NCBI RefSeq assembly: GCF_050624435.1
Contig: NC_134538.1
Coordinates: 118,814,437 to 118,878,436, forward strand
DNA length: 64,000 bases
Direction of reading: 5' to 3'
Source: Tenrec ecaudatus
Taxonomy: Eukaryota; Chordata; Mammalia; Afrosoricida; Tenrecidae
The translations under genes and the position numbers were made by a program. This document shows, piece after piece, positions 23,300 to 35,395 of the stretch. Below the pieces are notes generated by a model. It did no database searches. It was not told the DNA's origin and saw only the letters and a program-made list of their open reading frames with translations. Every line of letters begins with the position of its first letter. Positions within the stretch are counted from its first letter, which is position 1.

Positions 23300-24702
23300 T
23301 CTGGAATGAGAAGTGAAAAGTGTCACTTTGTTGGCCTTTTTCTGTTAGTCATTAGATGCTCCCCATAGTTAATTTAATAGTCACCTCATTTCTGGGCTAT
23401 TCTGGCCTGGGAACTGTTTATGAGCTAATGACAAAGAAAGGGCAAAGTCATGGCTGATGGTCATGGTCTACCAAAGCTGAGTCTGTTGGCCTTCAGGGCT
23501 CAGTACAGGATCCATCTGTTTGAGCAGATTTTTTTCTTAATTGAGGAGAAATCAGTTGGGTCCTTAATTTCAAGATTGCATTATTTTATTTTACTTGAAG
23601 AGTCTTACTTGTATATTCTGAATTTTTGTGTTGTTTGGTATTGGTATATTTTCCGAAAGAAAATTCTGCAACAATTGGTCCTTAGTATTTAAATATAAAC
23701 TTGCTTTATTATTGCTGAAGATAACACTGGTGCAGGAAGATGTATGATTTGTACAAGGATGTCAAACAGAATAAAATGTATTGAAAAGTATTTAGTATGA
23801 AAATGACTCAATACCTAAAAGACTTCATTAAAAACTAGGCAGAAGAAATGTTAATGTGGTGAGCTTAAAGAATAGAAAAGACAATTTCTATTGTGAGATT
23901 TACCTTTCTCAGTCTAAACTTATTTCATGGGAAACATTTAATTCTTAACGTTAGGTTAAGTTGAATGTTGTTAAACCATGCATACGTTTATTATTTTTAA
24001 AAGGATTTAAATTTTTAAAAGAACCTTAAAATAATTTGTGTGCATTTGGGAAACATGTCAGTATTACCTATAAAATCCACAATGGTTAAAAAAATTTTGG
24101 TAATATTTTGTGGGAAGAAAAATATATCTTGGGTAAACTAATCAAAGTACCTAGGTGGTCAGAAGAAGAGGAAATCCACATGAGGAATATGACCAGACTA
24201 AAATGCACTTGATCATGTGTTTGAGTTTGAAGGCTAATCTAGCCACAGTACTGGGTTTGGCTATGCACTGCAGCTTCATGTTAGAAAGAAATGTAGGTCC
24301 GACAGTCCACCTTAATGGTTATGCTGGGTGAGCGAGCATCTTTTAGATCACCAATTGTGAAAAAAAATATCAGATTATCTTTATTATGTATGCAATGTTC
24401 AAAAAATGAAAGAACAAAAGGTTTCCTTGTTTAAATCAAAATTTACTTGAAAAAAGAAGTAGTGTAGAGATATTGTGAGAAAAAAATCAAATTTCTGTAT
24501 TAATTTCTCTATTTTTTAATAGAATAAATACCCATCACTCTTTTAAGGTCTTTGTTTCTTTGTGATGTTTTGTAATGCACAGGTGTGACAATACAAAGAG
24601 AAGAAAAAATGAAAAGTTTAATTTCTCTAGCAAAAGACAAATGATTTTCTTCTTTTAAATTCTCATTTACCAAATGAGAGAAACAAACAAACCTAGACTA
24701 TA
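23300..24702. other. No gene recognised
   Basis: A+T-rich sequence with many homopolymer runs and no gene. An 80-codon frame at 23450-23692 matches nothing I know. Confidence 0.4.
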
Positions 24703-24864
24703 CTTTCAAAGTTTGGCACCTGAATCAGCAGCAGTGTCTGAGGACTTGTTGTGAATGCAAAGCCCACGGCCCCATGGAAACCTACTGAGTCAGAAGTCTG
24801 GCTTTTGACAAATCCTCCATGTCATTCTATGCTCACTTACGACAAGTTTGTAAACCACTACACT
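24703..24864 (-). mobile_element. MER20 (hAT-Charlie) element
   Basis: GACTTGTTGTGAATGCAAAG, CCTACTGAGTCAGAAGTCTG, AAATCCTCCATGTCATTCTA and the end GTTTGTAAACCACTAC follow reverse MER20. It is an old eutherian element, some copies of which act as regulatory sites. Confidence 0.75.
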
Positions 24865-26892
24865 AGACAATGGAACATAAACTAGCAAAATGAAAATGCA
24901 AAGTATATGCATTTAGATAGACACTATCTCAGCCTCCCCTTCTGGTCTCCTTAGGGAAGGTTTCCAAGACCCCATCCCTGGCCAATTGCATCAAAATCTG
25001 TGCACTAGCCTTTTTGAAAGCTGGTGACTCTGGTAGCTCTCAATATTTTTCCTAAAGTTCAACCACGTACTTAGTCTTATGCCATTCTTGTTCACCGTTC
25101 TGTTGACCCTGCTTCACTGCTGTTCTCATTAGCTTCAGAGAGTCACAGTTCAAAGGCAAACCCAGCTTTCACGAGTTACTCAACTTGGGTGAATTTTATA
25201 ATCACACTTAAAAATAAGCTCACCATGCTGTGGACTCCCCACTCGTGCATCAGGTTGTTGTCTGTGGATGCTTTCTTGTTGCCGTGATACTAGAAGCCAT
25301 GTCACAGGTGTTTCAAATACCACCAGCATCACCCCAATGGACAGGTTTCCAGGGAGATTCCAGATGAGGAACAGACTCAAAAGGAGCAGGTGACCCGCTT
25401 CTGAGGGACAAACACGAGAGAGCTTATGAATTGCTTGAGAATATGGGGGCACCGTTTAGGTTGGAGGCACACCAAAGACAACCCAGGAACCAAAGTCGCA
25501 TTGACTGTCATGGTGTGCATGAACCAAAGGTGTCAGAACCGTCATTTGCTGAAAATAAGAAGAAACAGCTGAAAACATCTATTAATACTTGTACAGGTAA
25601 TTAAGAATGTAAGTATAGGAAAATTGGAAGTCATCACAAAATAAATGGAAAGCATAATGATCTATCCTAGGCATTAAGGAGCTGAATAATTGGCCGTTTT
25701 GAGTCACAATCATACCAGAATGACAAATCAAAAAAGAGGGGCATAGAATCCATCTTCCAAAAGAAGACATCCGGAAGTACAATGTGTGTGTGATGGAATA
25801 ATTATGTGCCAGCAAAGAATACCAGTTAATACAACTATTATTCAAATGTAGGTGCCAACCAACCACTAAAGCTAAAGATTTTTAAAAATTGCTGACTTAT
25901 CCCAAGGTCTTAGGTCTGAACTTGGTCAGGAATGCCATCAAGATGCAGGGACAAGCACTGGTGATCAGGTTGCCAAGACTTTTATCCTGTGGAGCCACAG
26001 TGGAGTTTTGACCACGGACTTTTTGTTTAGCAAGAGAGCTCTGCTGAACCTTTATTCCACCAGAGCTTCGTTAAAACAATATAAAGGTAATATAGATGAT
26101 AGATGAGAGAAAAATAAGCAAGAAATTAATCATAGGAGACAACAGAGTAAGATAGAGTTGAGAATGAAAATTGCATATTAAATATGGTCTATATGTGCAT
26201 ATATGAACAATATGCTGTATGAACCAAGTTATATGAACAATATATTCAGTGAGGCTTAAGGTTTAATTGCCATCGGACATTTCAAGTCTGCTGAACAACC
26301 ACACAACATGCCCTAAGTTGTACTACCCCGAATCATCTTTCCTTTTTCCACCTGCAGGAAGTAGTTAGATTCTGATAAAGCATTTCAGAGATGTCATGGT
26401 CTTATAAAAGAGAAGTTATCATCTCTTTATTTGTCAGCATTTCCAATGCTGTGCTCTTCAATCACTAATTCCACGAAATGCTAATAGATGCTACCCACAC
26501 AAACGTCCGCCAGTCAAAGAAATTTGGGAAGTACTGGGTGAAATTAAATCAAGCAGCTTGCCTTAGTGCGGAAACATTCAGAAGCTAAGTATGACAGTGC
26601 ACTTTGTGAATCTCAAAGAGGAAGAAATAGGAAGTCTTTCTTTGGAATATTTTCTTGAGAGACATCTTGCAGAACTGTGTGAAAAAGTTTGAAAATCACT
26701 AGCCAAAGTGCACCATCAAATTGCCTACTCCAAGAAAATTGAGGGGGAAAAGGACGTGGGTGTTACAGAGAAATTTCCTCTATCTCTCAGCTACTTGATT
26801 TATCAGAGCTCTTTTCTGAACTATGTGAACTTTATACGTTTAAAGAAAAGAAGATATATACGGAAAAAACTATGATTAATTTACATATTATA
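24865..26892. other. No gene; AfroSINE scrap near 25985-26070
   Basis: No gene recognised; a 90-codon minus-strand frame at 25180-25452 is likely chance. Near 26020-26068, TTTAGCAAGAGAGCTCTGCT and ATTCCACCAGAGCTTC look like the head of a very divergent reverse AfroSINE. Confidence 0.4.
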
Positions 26893-27205
26893 GCTGGCCC
26901 TCCATACCAGGAGGCTCTGCACCTTCAGATTAAATCATCTGTAGATAAGAAATACAGCTTCTATAAAGCATATTAAGTGGTCCATTCGATTCCTCAAAGG
27001 CTATGAAGGAATATAAAGTGACATTACATGGCATTTACACTACATTAGGAATTACAAGTAATCCAAGGATGATTTAAAGTATATACACAGAAAGATTTAT
27101 GTAGGTTATAGGCAAATCTATTTTACATAGGGATTTGAGCATCCATGAATGTTGTTATCCATGGCAGTCCTGGGACCAATTCTCCATGATCCCAAGAGAC
27201 AACTG
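26893..27205. mobile_element. Short Tigger-type DNA element
   Basis: Left end GCTGGCCCTCCATACCAGGA with CAGATTAAATCATCTGTAGA. Right end GGATTTGAGCATCCATGAAT, TATCCATGGCAGTCCTGGGA, CCCAAGAGACAACTG. This is the layout of nonautonomous Tigger derivatives of about 300 bp. Confidence 0.7.
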
Positions 27206-28985
27206 CCTATTTGTTCATTTTGAACACATGATTCACTCTGCCATTTCCATTGATGAAATGCCAGTCCATGTAGTTCCAAGAAGGTCTTTCATATTCTGCC
27301 TGTTCATCTCCTTGCCAAAGAGCTGTCGCAAGACCAGACTGAGCTCATCATGATAGTCTAGCTCCCTAATCAACATAGTAGTCTAAGAAGTGGGGAGACA
27401 TGGCCCAAGTATGACTTGTTTGAGCTCTTCACGAAGTTACATAGAAGCTCTCTTTGTTTTGGTTCACATGCTATAGAGATATCAGCTTGAAGCCACCAAC
27501 AGCCAACTATCCTACGACATGAAAGGCTGTACATAAGCCTGATGTCATTAGATATGGGAAAAAGAGCACAGAGACAGGGAGAAAGTGAGTCAATGGTGTC
27601 CAAAGCACTCCAGGTTTAGCCTTTGCTTAAATCTCTGAGGTATGTGAGTCAATATTTAAGTTATTTATTTGATTATTTCAGCAAATGTATATTTATTTTT
27701 GGTTTCTTTTATTAAAGTAGAGCTTACTGATGGATAAAGTAGTCTTTTCTTTATAATACAAGTGCAATAAGTAGATGGGGCCATTGGCCTAAGGTCTTTT
27801 TAAATCAGAAACATGGGTAGCATGCCGTATGAAAGTGGCATCAGGGAGTCAGGGAGAAGTCATTGGTATTGAAGAGAGTCCCAGACTCGCAGAGTAACCA
27901 AGACTTCCATCAAAGAGAGCTGTGACAAGTTAACAAGGTCCAGTTTCACCACTGGGGAAAATTGATGGAGCATAGTTGGGGGTATTTAATATAAATTAAA
28001 TATATTTAGAATGGAGTTTGACTTTCAGGAACAGTGAACCATTTTATCCCTAATGATCATAAAGGGCAATGTCAGTGAGAAACACTTCAGACTGCAAATC
28101 ATAAGTTGGAAATTTCCAAAAAAGTAAATCCTTTCTTAAAACACTAGAATTCCCATTAGCAATAACATCTATAAATATTGACAAGGCTCTGAGGAAATCA
28201 TACTGATAAGACAGAGCGGAATTTTGAAGGGAGCTGTGAGGCTACAGTGGAATGGGCTTGCTAGGGAAAAACTTGGCCAAGACCTTCAAATTAGATTTAC
28301 TGCGAAAATAGGAGGGCAGGCGCGCGCTTTCACTTCCTCGTGATATTGAGCTGGTGTGCCTTGCTTACAATTAGCTTATTATATGTGTGTGTGTATGTAC
28401 ATGTACATATATAGTCACATTTCTTATTTTCCACTTAATTCATTGTACTTCCAAGTGTCTTTATGAACTATGAGGTCCTCTTTGATCCTTTTATTAGCTT
28501 CTCTCACTCATCCCGCTCAGGCCCACACTGAATTACCCAAAGCCCAGCTACTTAATAAAATATCTGCTTCCAAACAGCAGGCAGGAAGACAGGAATGTAA
28601 GGTCAGAGGAGGCCACGCCCACCGTGGGTTCCGTAGCGAGTTAACTATGTGCATGTGGGGAATGTGCGTCTCCTGCAGAGGCACTCACTGGTCCAGAAAC
28701 ATGCCAAAGGCAGACCGCAGACTGTCCTTCAGCTTCGGGAATATAGATCTTAGTTAAATATTTATATTCTGAGATACTGTTTCCTAAAATAGCACACCAC
28801 AATGGAGTTTCTGGGCATGAACTTAGAATGACTCACAAGGAAGCAGAAATACAGACATGTGCTCAGAGGATACACTAAACAATCATTGATCATTGAACAA
28901 GTGGGTTGCCCTTTGGAAAATTAGTTTTAAGTTTAGTAATACTAAGTTTAGCTGGGGATGTAGATAAACTATAAGTTTTCTAAAA
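27206..28985. other. No gene recognised
   Basis: No gene and no clear repeat except a short TG tract near 28382-28395. A 95-codon plus-strand frame (28470-28757) lacks any recognisable motif. Confidence 0.4.
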
Positions 28986-29364
28986 TACTGGTAAGAGGAT
29001 GAATTACTACATACACTTGGAAAATAACTTTACATTTAGCAAAATTAAAAAATTGTAAATATGCTTGAGCCCATTAATTTCACTCTTTAATAGATGTCAA
29101 AATAAAAAAACATATTCATAGCACTATTGATAAAATAAAAAGAAATAACCCAAATGTCCAGCAATGGAGAATGGTTGAATAAATTATGATTGGATTATAT
29201 ATAATTGGATTAAAACTAGCTCTGTTAATAATAAATTAATTTTAAAGTACCATCACTACATGTCAACACAAATAAATCTCGTAAACAATGTTGAATATCA
29301 TCAGAGTCATTGAACAGCACAGTTTAATATCATATATCCAAATGGCAAATATGTGCAAAATAAA

Positions 29365-29559
29365 TTATAAGTGCTCACTCACTGCTAGCAAGTTGTTCTG
29401 ACTCATAGTCCCCCTATGGGCAGGGTAGGACTGCCCTTATGGGTTTCTGGGACTGTAATTCCTTTTGGGAGTAGAAAGCCCCATCTCCTACGGGACAGCT
29501 GGTGGTTTCAAACTACTGATCTTATGGTATCCAGCCCTACATGTAACTCACCACCAGGG

Positions 29560-29564
<5 letters not shown>
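29365..29564 (-). mobile_element. AfroSINE, full length
   Basis: Reverse AfroSINE: CTGACTCATAGTCCCCCTAT, GTAGAAAGCCCCATCTCCTA, GACAGCTGGTGGTTTCAAAC, ending CACCAGGGCTC. It abuts a TA microsatellite. Confidence 0.85.

Positions 29565-29637
<73 letters not shown>
29563..29637. repeat. (TA)n microsatellite
   Basis: About 37 uninterrupted TA units directly at the head of the AfroSINE. It is long and pure enough to be polymorphic. Confidence 0.95.
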
Positions 29638-29642
<5 letters not shown>

Positions 29643-29884
29643 TAATGGTAACTAAAACCATACAAACATGAAATGGAAAACACAAATTCAAGCTTCTGGT
29701 TACCTATGGAGGGAGCAGAGAGAGCTGAGACACAGGCATACTGGGAGTTCCAAAGACATTGCAACTGTTTATAGCAAGTGGTTGTTTTCCACCTTTAAAC
29801 CACTCATACAGATTTTACATATTTTGCAACCCATTCACGAGCAAGTATATATAATAATGGGAAAATGGTATCCTGATTGGGAAA

Positions 29885-30265
29885 GTGGAGGGTTATTAAA
29901 AAGAGGACGACTGTCAAGGCCATGGATTGACACAGATCAACTCACTACCTTCAAGTCAATGCCAACCCACAGTGACCTTACAGGACAGGGTAGAACTTTC
30001 CCTATGAGTTTCCAAGATTATTTCTGTCTGTGGAAGTGAAAATCGCCATCTTTGTTCCAAGGAGTGACTGGTGATTTTGAACTAATGACCATGAAGATCA
30101 TAGTCTAACAGGTAACTACTACACTGTCGGGGCTCCTTGGACAGTGGCTGCAACAGTGGACTCAGTCCTAACACAGATTCGGAGGATGGAGCAGGACCGG
30201 GCAGGGTGTCCTTCAGCTGTGTATAGGCTTGTTATGGTTTGGAATGGATGCGAGGGCGTAACAAC
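29885..30265 (+). mobile_element. RTE LINE 3' end, split by an AfroSINE
   Basis: AAAGAGGACGACTGTCAAGG and TGGATTGACACAG (to about 29938) continue after the SINE at about 30134 with CAGTGGCTGCAACAGTGGAC and GCAGGACCGGGCAGGGTGTC, ending in the RTE tail with ACAACATCATCATT. Confidence 0.75.
29939..30133 (-). mobile_element. AfroSINE inside the RTE tail
   Basis: Reverse AfroSINE: GCCAACCCACAGTGACCTTA, CAGGACAGGGTAGAACTTTC, ending ACTACACTGTCGGGGCTCC. The RTE motif GATTGACACAG|TGGCTG is broken at its two edges. Confidence 0.85.
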
Positions 30266-31059
30266 ATCATCATTAACCACAGAATCAGCCTCCTCTAGTG
30301 TTTCTGTGGAGGGTGGCCACAAGCATCTTCGGCAGTTTACCTCCAAGTCTCGTGTGTCTAGGTGATTATGGCTCCACGGCCTTTTGTTTAGTCGCATCCT
30401 CAACATTTGTTGAACATTTCTTCTCTTCAACATTTTTCCTCCTTCCTTTTATCCTTTCTTCATCTCATTTCTGCTCCCCTTTTAGAGTTTCTTCTTTACT
30501 TGACACATTTTTAAAGCTCTAAGTAATAGAATAGAGTTGTGGTAGGGAGAAGGGAAAATGAGAAAAAAAATTTATTTCTTTTTTTCCCCTAAAATTGTCT
30601 AAGTACACTCATATTTCTATACGTATTTAAGGAGCATAGGGACCTCATTATCTAGTAAGCATAGGAAATTTAAAGAAATGTTTGTTTTGTTTTATAACAA
30701 ATATATTAGAGCATTTAACCCTCCAAAAAAGGATATAATGAGTTATCTCTACATTTGTTTGACAAAAAATAAAATCTCCTGTTTTCCAAATATCTCTCTT
30801 GAAGAAAACTTCATTTACTGGGGAAATATGGGAAATGTTGAGTTAGGATTAGTATCAAGAATGTTCTAATAATATAAGAAGAAACTACCCATACTTGTTT
30901 ATAATCTACATTAAATACTGAAAATAAAACACTTTAGTTATGTGATCCCACTTCTTATGATGAATTATTTGTAGATATAATTATAGAAAACTATCTAGAG
31001 TTAATAATTGCAATTTACTGAATATCCTTTCAGCACAAACACATATTTGAAAGTTTTAC
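30266..31059. other. No gene recognised
   Basis: Pyrimidine-rich then A+T-rich DNA. No gene or named repeat. Confidence 0.4.
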
Positions 31060-31345
31060 ATTTAACTCTCCCCCCTCCCCAGGGGGATGAACAACAGTGA
31101 CGTGGGTGAAAGAAGACAGTGGGTGGTGTAAGATATGAAAGTAATAATAATTTATAATTTATCAAGGGTACATGAGGGTGGGGAGGGAGGGAAAAAAGAG
31201 GAGCTGATACCAAGGGCTCAAACAGAAAGAAAATATTTTGAAAATAATGATAGCAACATATGTATAAATGTGCTGGATACAATTGATGTATGGGTTGTTA
31301 TTAGAGTTATAAGAGCCCCCAATAAAATAATTTACTAATATATTT
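31060..31345 (+). mobile_element. L1 3' end
   Basis: GGTGGGGAGGGAGGGAAAAA, TGATACCAAGGGCTCAAACA, ending AGAGCCCCCAATAAAATAAT. Confidence 0.85.
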
Positions 31346-31489
31346 TTAAGGAAAGTCACAGTCTTGAAAACCCTACAGAGCATAAGGGCACAATGCTCCA
31401 GGCTTTGCCATGAGTTCATTTAGATTGCTGTTGAGTTTTCAGCTGATCTCAGGGGATGCTTTGGGTTTAAGGATGTAAACATTATCGTG

Positions 31490-32163
31490 GGAGTTCATTG
31501 AAGACTTGATTTCATTGGTTACTGTTCCCGGAAGTGCAGAGTGGAGACCCAAAGCCCATTTGTTGGCCACTGGAGATCCCCTCACAGAGGGGTCCAAGGG
31601 AGGAGATGAGTCAGGCAGGGTGTGATGTAACACAGATGAAGAATACAGCTTTCCTCCAGTTCCTAAATGCTTCCTCCCCGCCAACTACCATGATCCAAAT
31701 TCTACCTTGCAAGTCTGGATAGAGCAGAGGATGTACACTGGTGCAGATAGGAGCTGGAGGCACAGGGAATCCAGGGTGGATGATACCTTCAGGACCAGGG
31801 GTGTGAGGGGCGATGCTGGGAGGGTAGAGGGTGAGTGGGTTGGGAAGAGGGAACCGATTACAAGGATCCACATGTGACCTCCTCCCTGGGGGACAGACAA
31901 CAGAAAAGTGGGGGAAGGGAGACGTTGGACAGGTCAAGATATGACAAAATAATAATTTATAAATTATCAAGGGCTCGTGAGGGAGGGGGTAGCGGGGAGG
32001 GAGGGGAAAAAAGAAGAATTAATACAAAGGGCTTAAGTGGAGAGCAAATACTTTGAAAATGATGAGGGCAAAGAATGTACAGATGTGCTTTACACAATTG
32101 ATGTATGTATGGATTGTGATAAGAGTTGTATGAGTTGCTAATAAAAAGTTTTAAAAAAAAGAG
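31490..32163 (+). mobile_element. L1 3' UTR, about 0.67 kb
   Basis: CAGAGTGGAGACCCAAAGCC, AGGCACAGGGAATCCAGGGT, CATGTGACCTCCTCCCTGGG, ending GAGTTGCTAATAAAAAGTTT plus A-run. It is the sense-strand counterpart of the minus copies near 39.7-40.3 and 55.1-56.4 kb. Confidence 0.85.
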
Positions 32164-32730
32164 TGTCGATGACAGCAAGATTTTAGCCCATCCAGCATTA
32201 AATTATTGTATTTGTGTTTTCTGACTTGATGTTTTGTGAAAGTATTACTTAACTTAGAAATAAAAATACAAATATTATTAATAATATATGACGCATGTCA
32301 CTAATGGAGGCAATATTGGGAAATATTATAATCCATCTTCTTCAACTTATGAGTATGAGGCCAAATGAGAATTGTTCTAAATTAAAACCCGTGTACAAAT
32401 GATGACAAAGTCTCCACAGGTACATAATTTAAGAGAGGTACTTGATGAAGTTGGTAAACTCTCAAAAACAACTTTTATGATCAGGTCATGAAAATATATA
32501 TGAAGGCAATCATATGCTGTCATATTTTTTGGAACACATTATCCTCAAATTGTGGACTTTTCAACATAGTGCTGTTGAAATTAAACAAAAATTGTGCTGA
32601 CTGTAAGATAATATATTTATTTTTAGAGATTTTAGTTTCTTTTGTTGAGAAAATGCCTAGTAAACCTTTTTGATCCTTATTTACTACAATTTAATTTCCC
32701 GTCTTTAAAGAAGGTTTGCTTTCGGAGTCT
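32164..32730. other. No gene recognised
   Basis: A+T-rich spacer with no identified element. Confidence 0.4.
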
Positions 32731-32855
32731 CTTTTCTTTTTTTTTAATATTTTAAACATTTTATTAGGGGCTCATACAACTCTTATCACAATCCATACAT
32801 ATACATACATCAATTGTATAAAGAACATCTGTACATTCTTTGCTCTAATCATGGG
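32731..32855 (-). mobile_element. L1 3' end, heavily 5'-truncated
   Basis: ATTTTATTAGGGGCTCATAC followed by TCTTATCACAATCCATACAT and AACATCTGTACATTCTTTGC. Only about 120 bp. Confidence 0.85.
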
Positions 32856-33329
32856 GAAAGAGCGCGGCTCCCGGGAGAAAGGAAACAGACTGCCCGGCAA
32901 GCTGGTGTCACGTGATCCCCCATGTGATGGGAAGCACCAGAAACTGTTTATCCCAGCTGAGTGAGTAGGCACCGGTAAGCCCGTGCTTACTTCGCTTGTG
33001 GGTTTTCCACCTCTGCCTCTCGCCTCCAGCCTTCCGGACCACTTTTAGGCTCATGACCTCGGAATGTGATCCATTATTTTGGGGCTGTTTCAAGGCGCTC
33101 AGTGTGTGATCGTTTGAGTCAGTCGTAAATGAATGCAGACTCATTTCTCATTCTCAACGGAACATTCGAGGGAAACCCAGCCTTCACTGCAAAGTGTCAT
33201 TTCAGGAAACATTTGGAAATGGCTTTCTCTCCCAGCTGTGTTCTGTTTAAAGGTTGCTTCAAATGCCATTTCTTCCATGAGGCCTACATCCACACTCCGG
33301 CTCCATAAAGCAGGTTGATCTTAGGGATC

Positions 33330-33620
33330 TGCAGCACTCACAGCCTCAATTATGAGGGTGGAATAGGACGCCGCTGCAATTGTGCTGGGACAACAGGGCC
33401 ACACCAGGACTGTGATGGGGCCGATGGCGACCTGCTATGGCTCCATTAAAGTGCTCATTCCATTAGGCCTCGAATTATAATTAATTACTCACATGCTGAT
33501 CTCCTCCATCATCTGCCTCTCGTTTCTCTGAAGGGCTGCCTCTTTATCTCTATTCTCTGTAATGTAGCCGTCTTCATCCCTGCCTTCAGCACCATTACAC
33601 TAACTCAAATGTCTGTCACA
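33330..33620. promoter_or_regulatory. Candidate conserved noncoding element
   Basis: Within 33.0-33.62 kb there is high-complexity, balanced-GC sequence without transposon signature or coding potential. It contains GTGCTGGGACAACAGGGCC, GGCTCCATTAAAGTGCTCAT and the palindromic homeodomain-type cluster AATTATAATTAATTACTC (about 33473-33490). This texture is typical of deeply conserved enhancers, but conservation is not visible in one sequence. It lies about 11 kb beyond the GNAI1 3' end. Confidence 0.35.
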
Positions 33621-33671
33621 CGATGTGCTGGCCACGTGGCATTGAGCATTTTCCATTTCAAACTCACTTAG

Positions 33672-33825
33672 CGCTTTCCATAACTACAGAAGGATGCTGC
33701 TAATGTGGTCCTCACTAAACAGGGAAATTAGTGAGGCCTGGAGAGGTCACATCATTTGTTCAAGGTCACCCAATAGGAAGCGACAGAGCCAGGATCCATT
33801 TTCAGACCATCTGGCTCTTTCATTG
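33672..33825 (-). mobile_element. MIR SINE (ancient)
   Basis: AGTGAGGCCTGGAGAGGTCA, GTTCAAGGTCACCCAATAGG and CGACAGAGCCAGGATCC follow reverse MIR (core region and tRNA part). Confidence 0.75.
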
Positions 33826-34734
33826 CTGTCTTACTTTGCCTCCTCCAATAGGCCTTTTCACAGAGAAGCTGCTAAGTGGCCATTCAAAGGTACAGAGTAA
33901 CAAGTGCATGCCTTTATAACCAATACCTAAATGTTATTGGAGAAAAGATGCATAGACAAAAACATCAATATAATTATATTCTAGACAAAACTACATGGCA
34001 AAAAATGTAAACCATATAAAATCTCCCCGGTCTTTTGAGATCTAAATTAAAGTTATTAGATTTGGCATGGGGAAATTAGTTACCGCAAACACACATGTAT
34101 TTTTCAGTTGATTTTCATTGGCAGTTCACCTCAGTCTGCATATGTGGAGCTGGCAGCTGCACTGTCCTTCATGTGTCAATGCTTCCCAGCAGTTCTTGCC
34201 ACCAACTAAGCAAAAAAGGATATTTCTGTCAAAAGGTTTAACATGGTTCATAGAAAGAGGGATCACATTTAATTGGAAAAGATTGAGCATTTATATGGCT
34301 TCTTAGATGAAGTACTTTGCCAAATTTTACGCAAGTGATGTCGAGAAATAACTTTGGGCGGGAACCATCAGCCAATGAAGTCTCCCACTTAATAAACAGC
34401 ATAGTCATGGTACTATTATCCACACACTTAGACAACGAAAATTATAGGGCTTGAAAGTCAAGGTGAAGGATAAGAAATCAGATAGTGAGATTGATGTTGC
34501 ATCTTCTCCATGGAAAGTTTTCCTTCCAAGTGAACCACAATGGATTTCAGTGAAAGTAAATACATTCCACTAATTTAGTGATAGGAGGGGAAGGACTGGA
34601 TAGAATGCCTGAATGGACATAGGGCTTAGTTAAATATGAGCAGTATTTGATAATTTTTAAAATATTAGATTTATTGATATAAAATACTATGGCTATAAAT
34701 TTAACTGAATCACAATGCCTCTATTAGATACAGA
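33826..34734. other. No gene recognised
   Basis: No gene and no named repeat seen. Confidence 0.4.
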
Positions 34735-35150
34735 ATTATTATAGATTGCATTGTGTCTGAAAAAAACTAAATCCTCACTCCCATGCCTGTGAATGTCATA
34801 TTGTTAGGAAATAGAGTCTTTGAAGATGTTTTCAGTTAATAAGAAGACAGTAAAATATGATAGTGAGTTTTTATCCAATGTGAGTAATACCTTCATAAAA
34901 ATGAAGAAACACATAGAGGGATGGTGGCCAATTAAAGTAGCACCTAAAAATAAAGGAAAACAGGGAATGCCTAAGGCTCCCAGAACATGGAAGCAACAAG
35001 GTCGGGTCCTCCCTACAGTAGCCCGAGAAACCATGGCATTGCCAAACATTTGCATCTGGAATGATAGCCTCCCAAACTATGAGGCAATCCAGTTCACCCG
35101 GAGTGTGTGATAGCTTGGAAATTATTACACTAATTCAATAAATGAGAAGT
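34735..35150 (+). mobile_element. MLT1-type LTR (ERVL-MaLR), degenerate
   Basis: ATTGCATTGTGTCTGAAAAA, CCATGCCTGTGAATGTCATA, GGAAATAGAGTCTTTGAAGA, TTTGCATCTGGAATGATAGC and CTATGAGGCAATCCAG follow the mammalian MaLR LTR layout from start to end. It is ancient and noncoding. Confidence 0.65.
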
Positions 35151-35362
35151 TGATATAAAATCTATCATTTGTCTTTCTTCATATGCTAGAGCAAGTCAAA
35201 TCACCTTTAATCATTTAGGCTACTCCAATATTAAAAAATAAATGACTTATTTTTTCTACAATATGTGTTTTGATAATTGAGTTTTATTTGATACATATAA
35301 TGCAAAATAGAAAACTGGTCATAGATATGATGTGATCTATACATAAACTCTAAAGAGTATGG

Positions 35363-35363
<1 letters not shown>

Positions 35364-35394
<31 letters not shown>
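35364..35394. repeat. (CA)n microsatellite
   Basis: About 15 uninterrupted CA units. Confidence 0.95.

Positions 35395-35395
<1 letters not shown>

Larger units (their letters stand above)
28986..29865 (+). mobile_element. Ancient L1M 3' region, split by a SINE and a TA microsatellite
   Basis: GAAATAACCCAAATGTCCAG and GGAGAATGGTTGAATAAATT (about 29140-29185) are typical old L1 3' UTR. The element resumes after the SINE at about 29645-29865 (TCTGGTTACCTATGGAGGGA). Confidence 0.6.

Noticed and set aside
28300-28760. CpG-island promoter near GCGCGC at 28321
   Set aside because: Only one short CG-rich patch; the surrounding DNA is A+T-rich with no adjacent exon.
32851-32964. Short frame starting MGKERGS as a possible first exon
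   Set aside because: It begins inside L1 tail sequence and has no domain or splice evidence.
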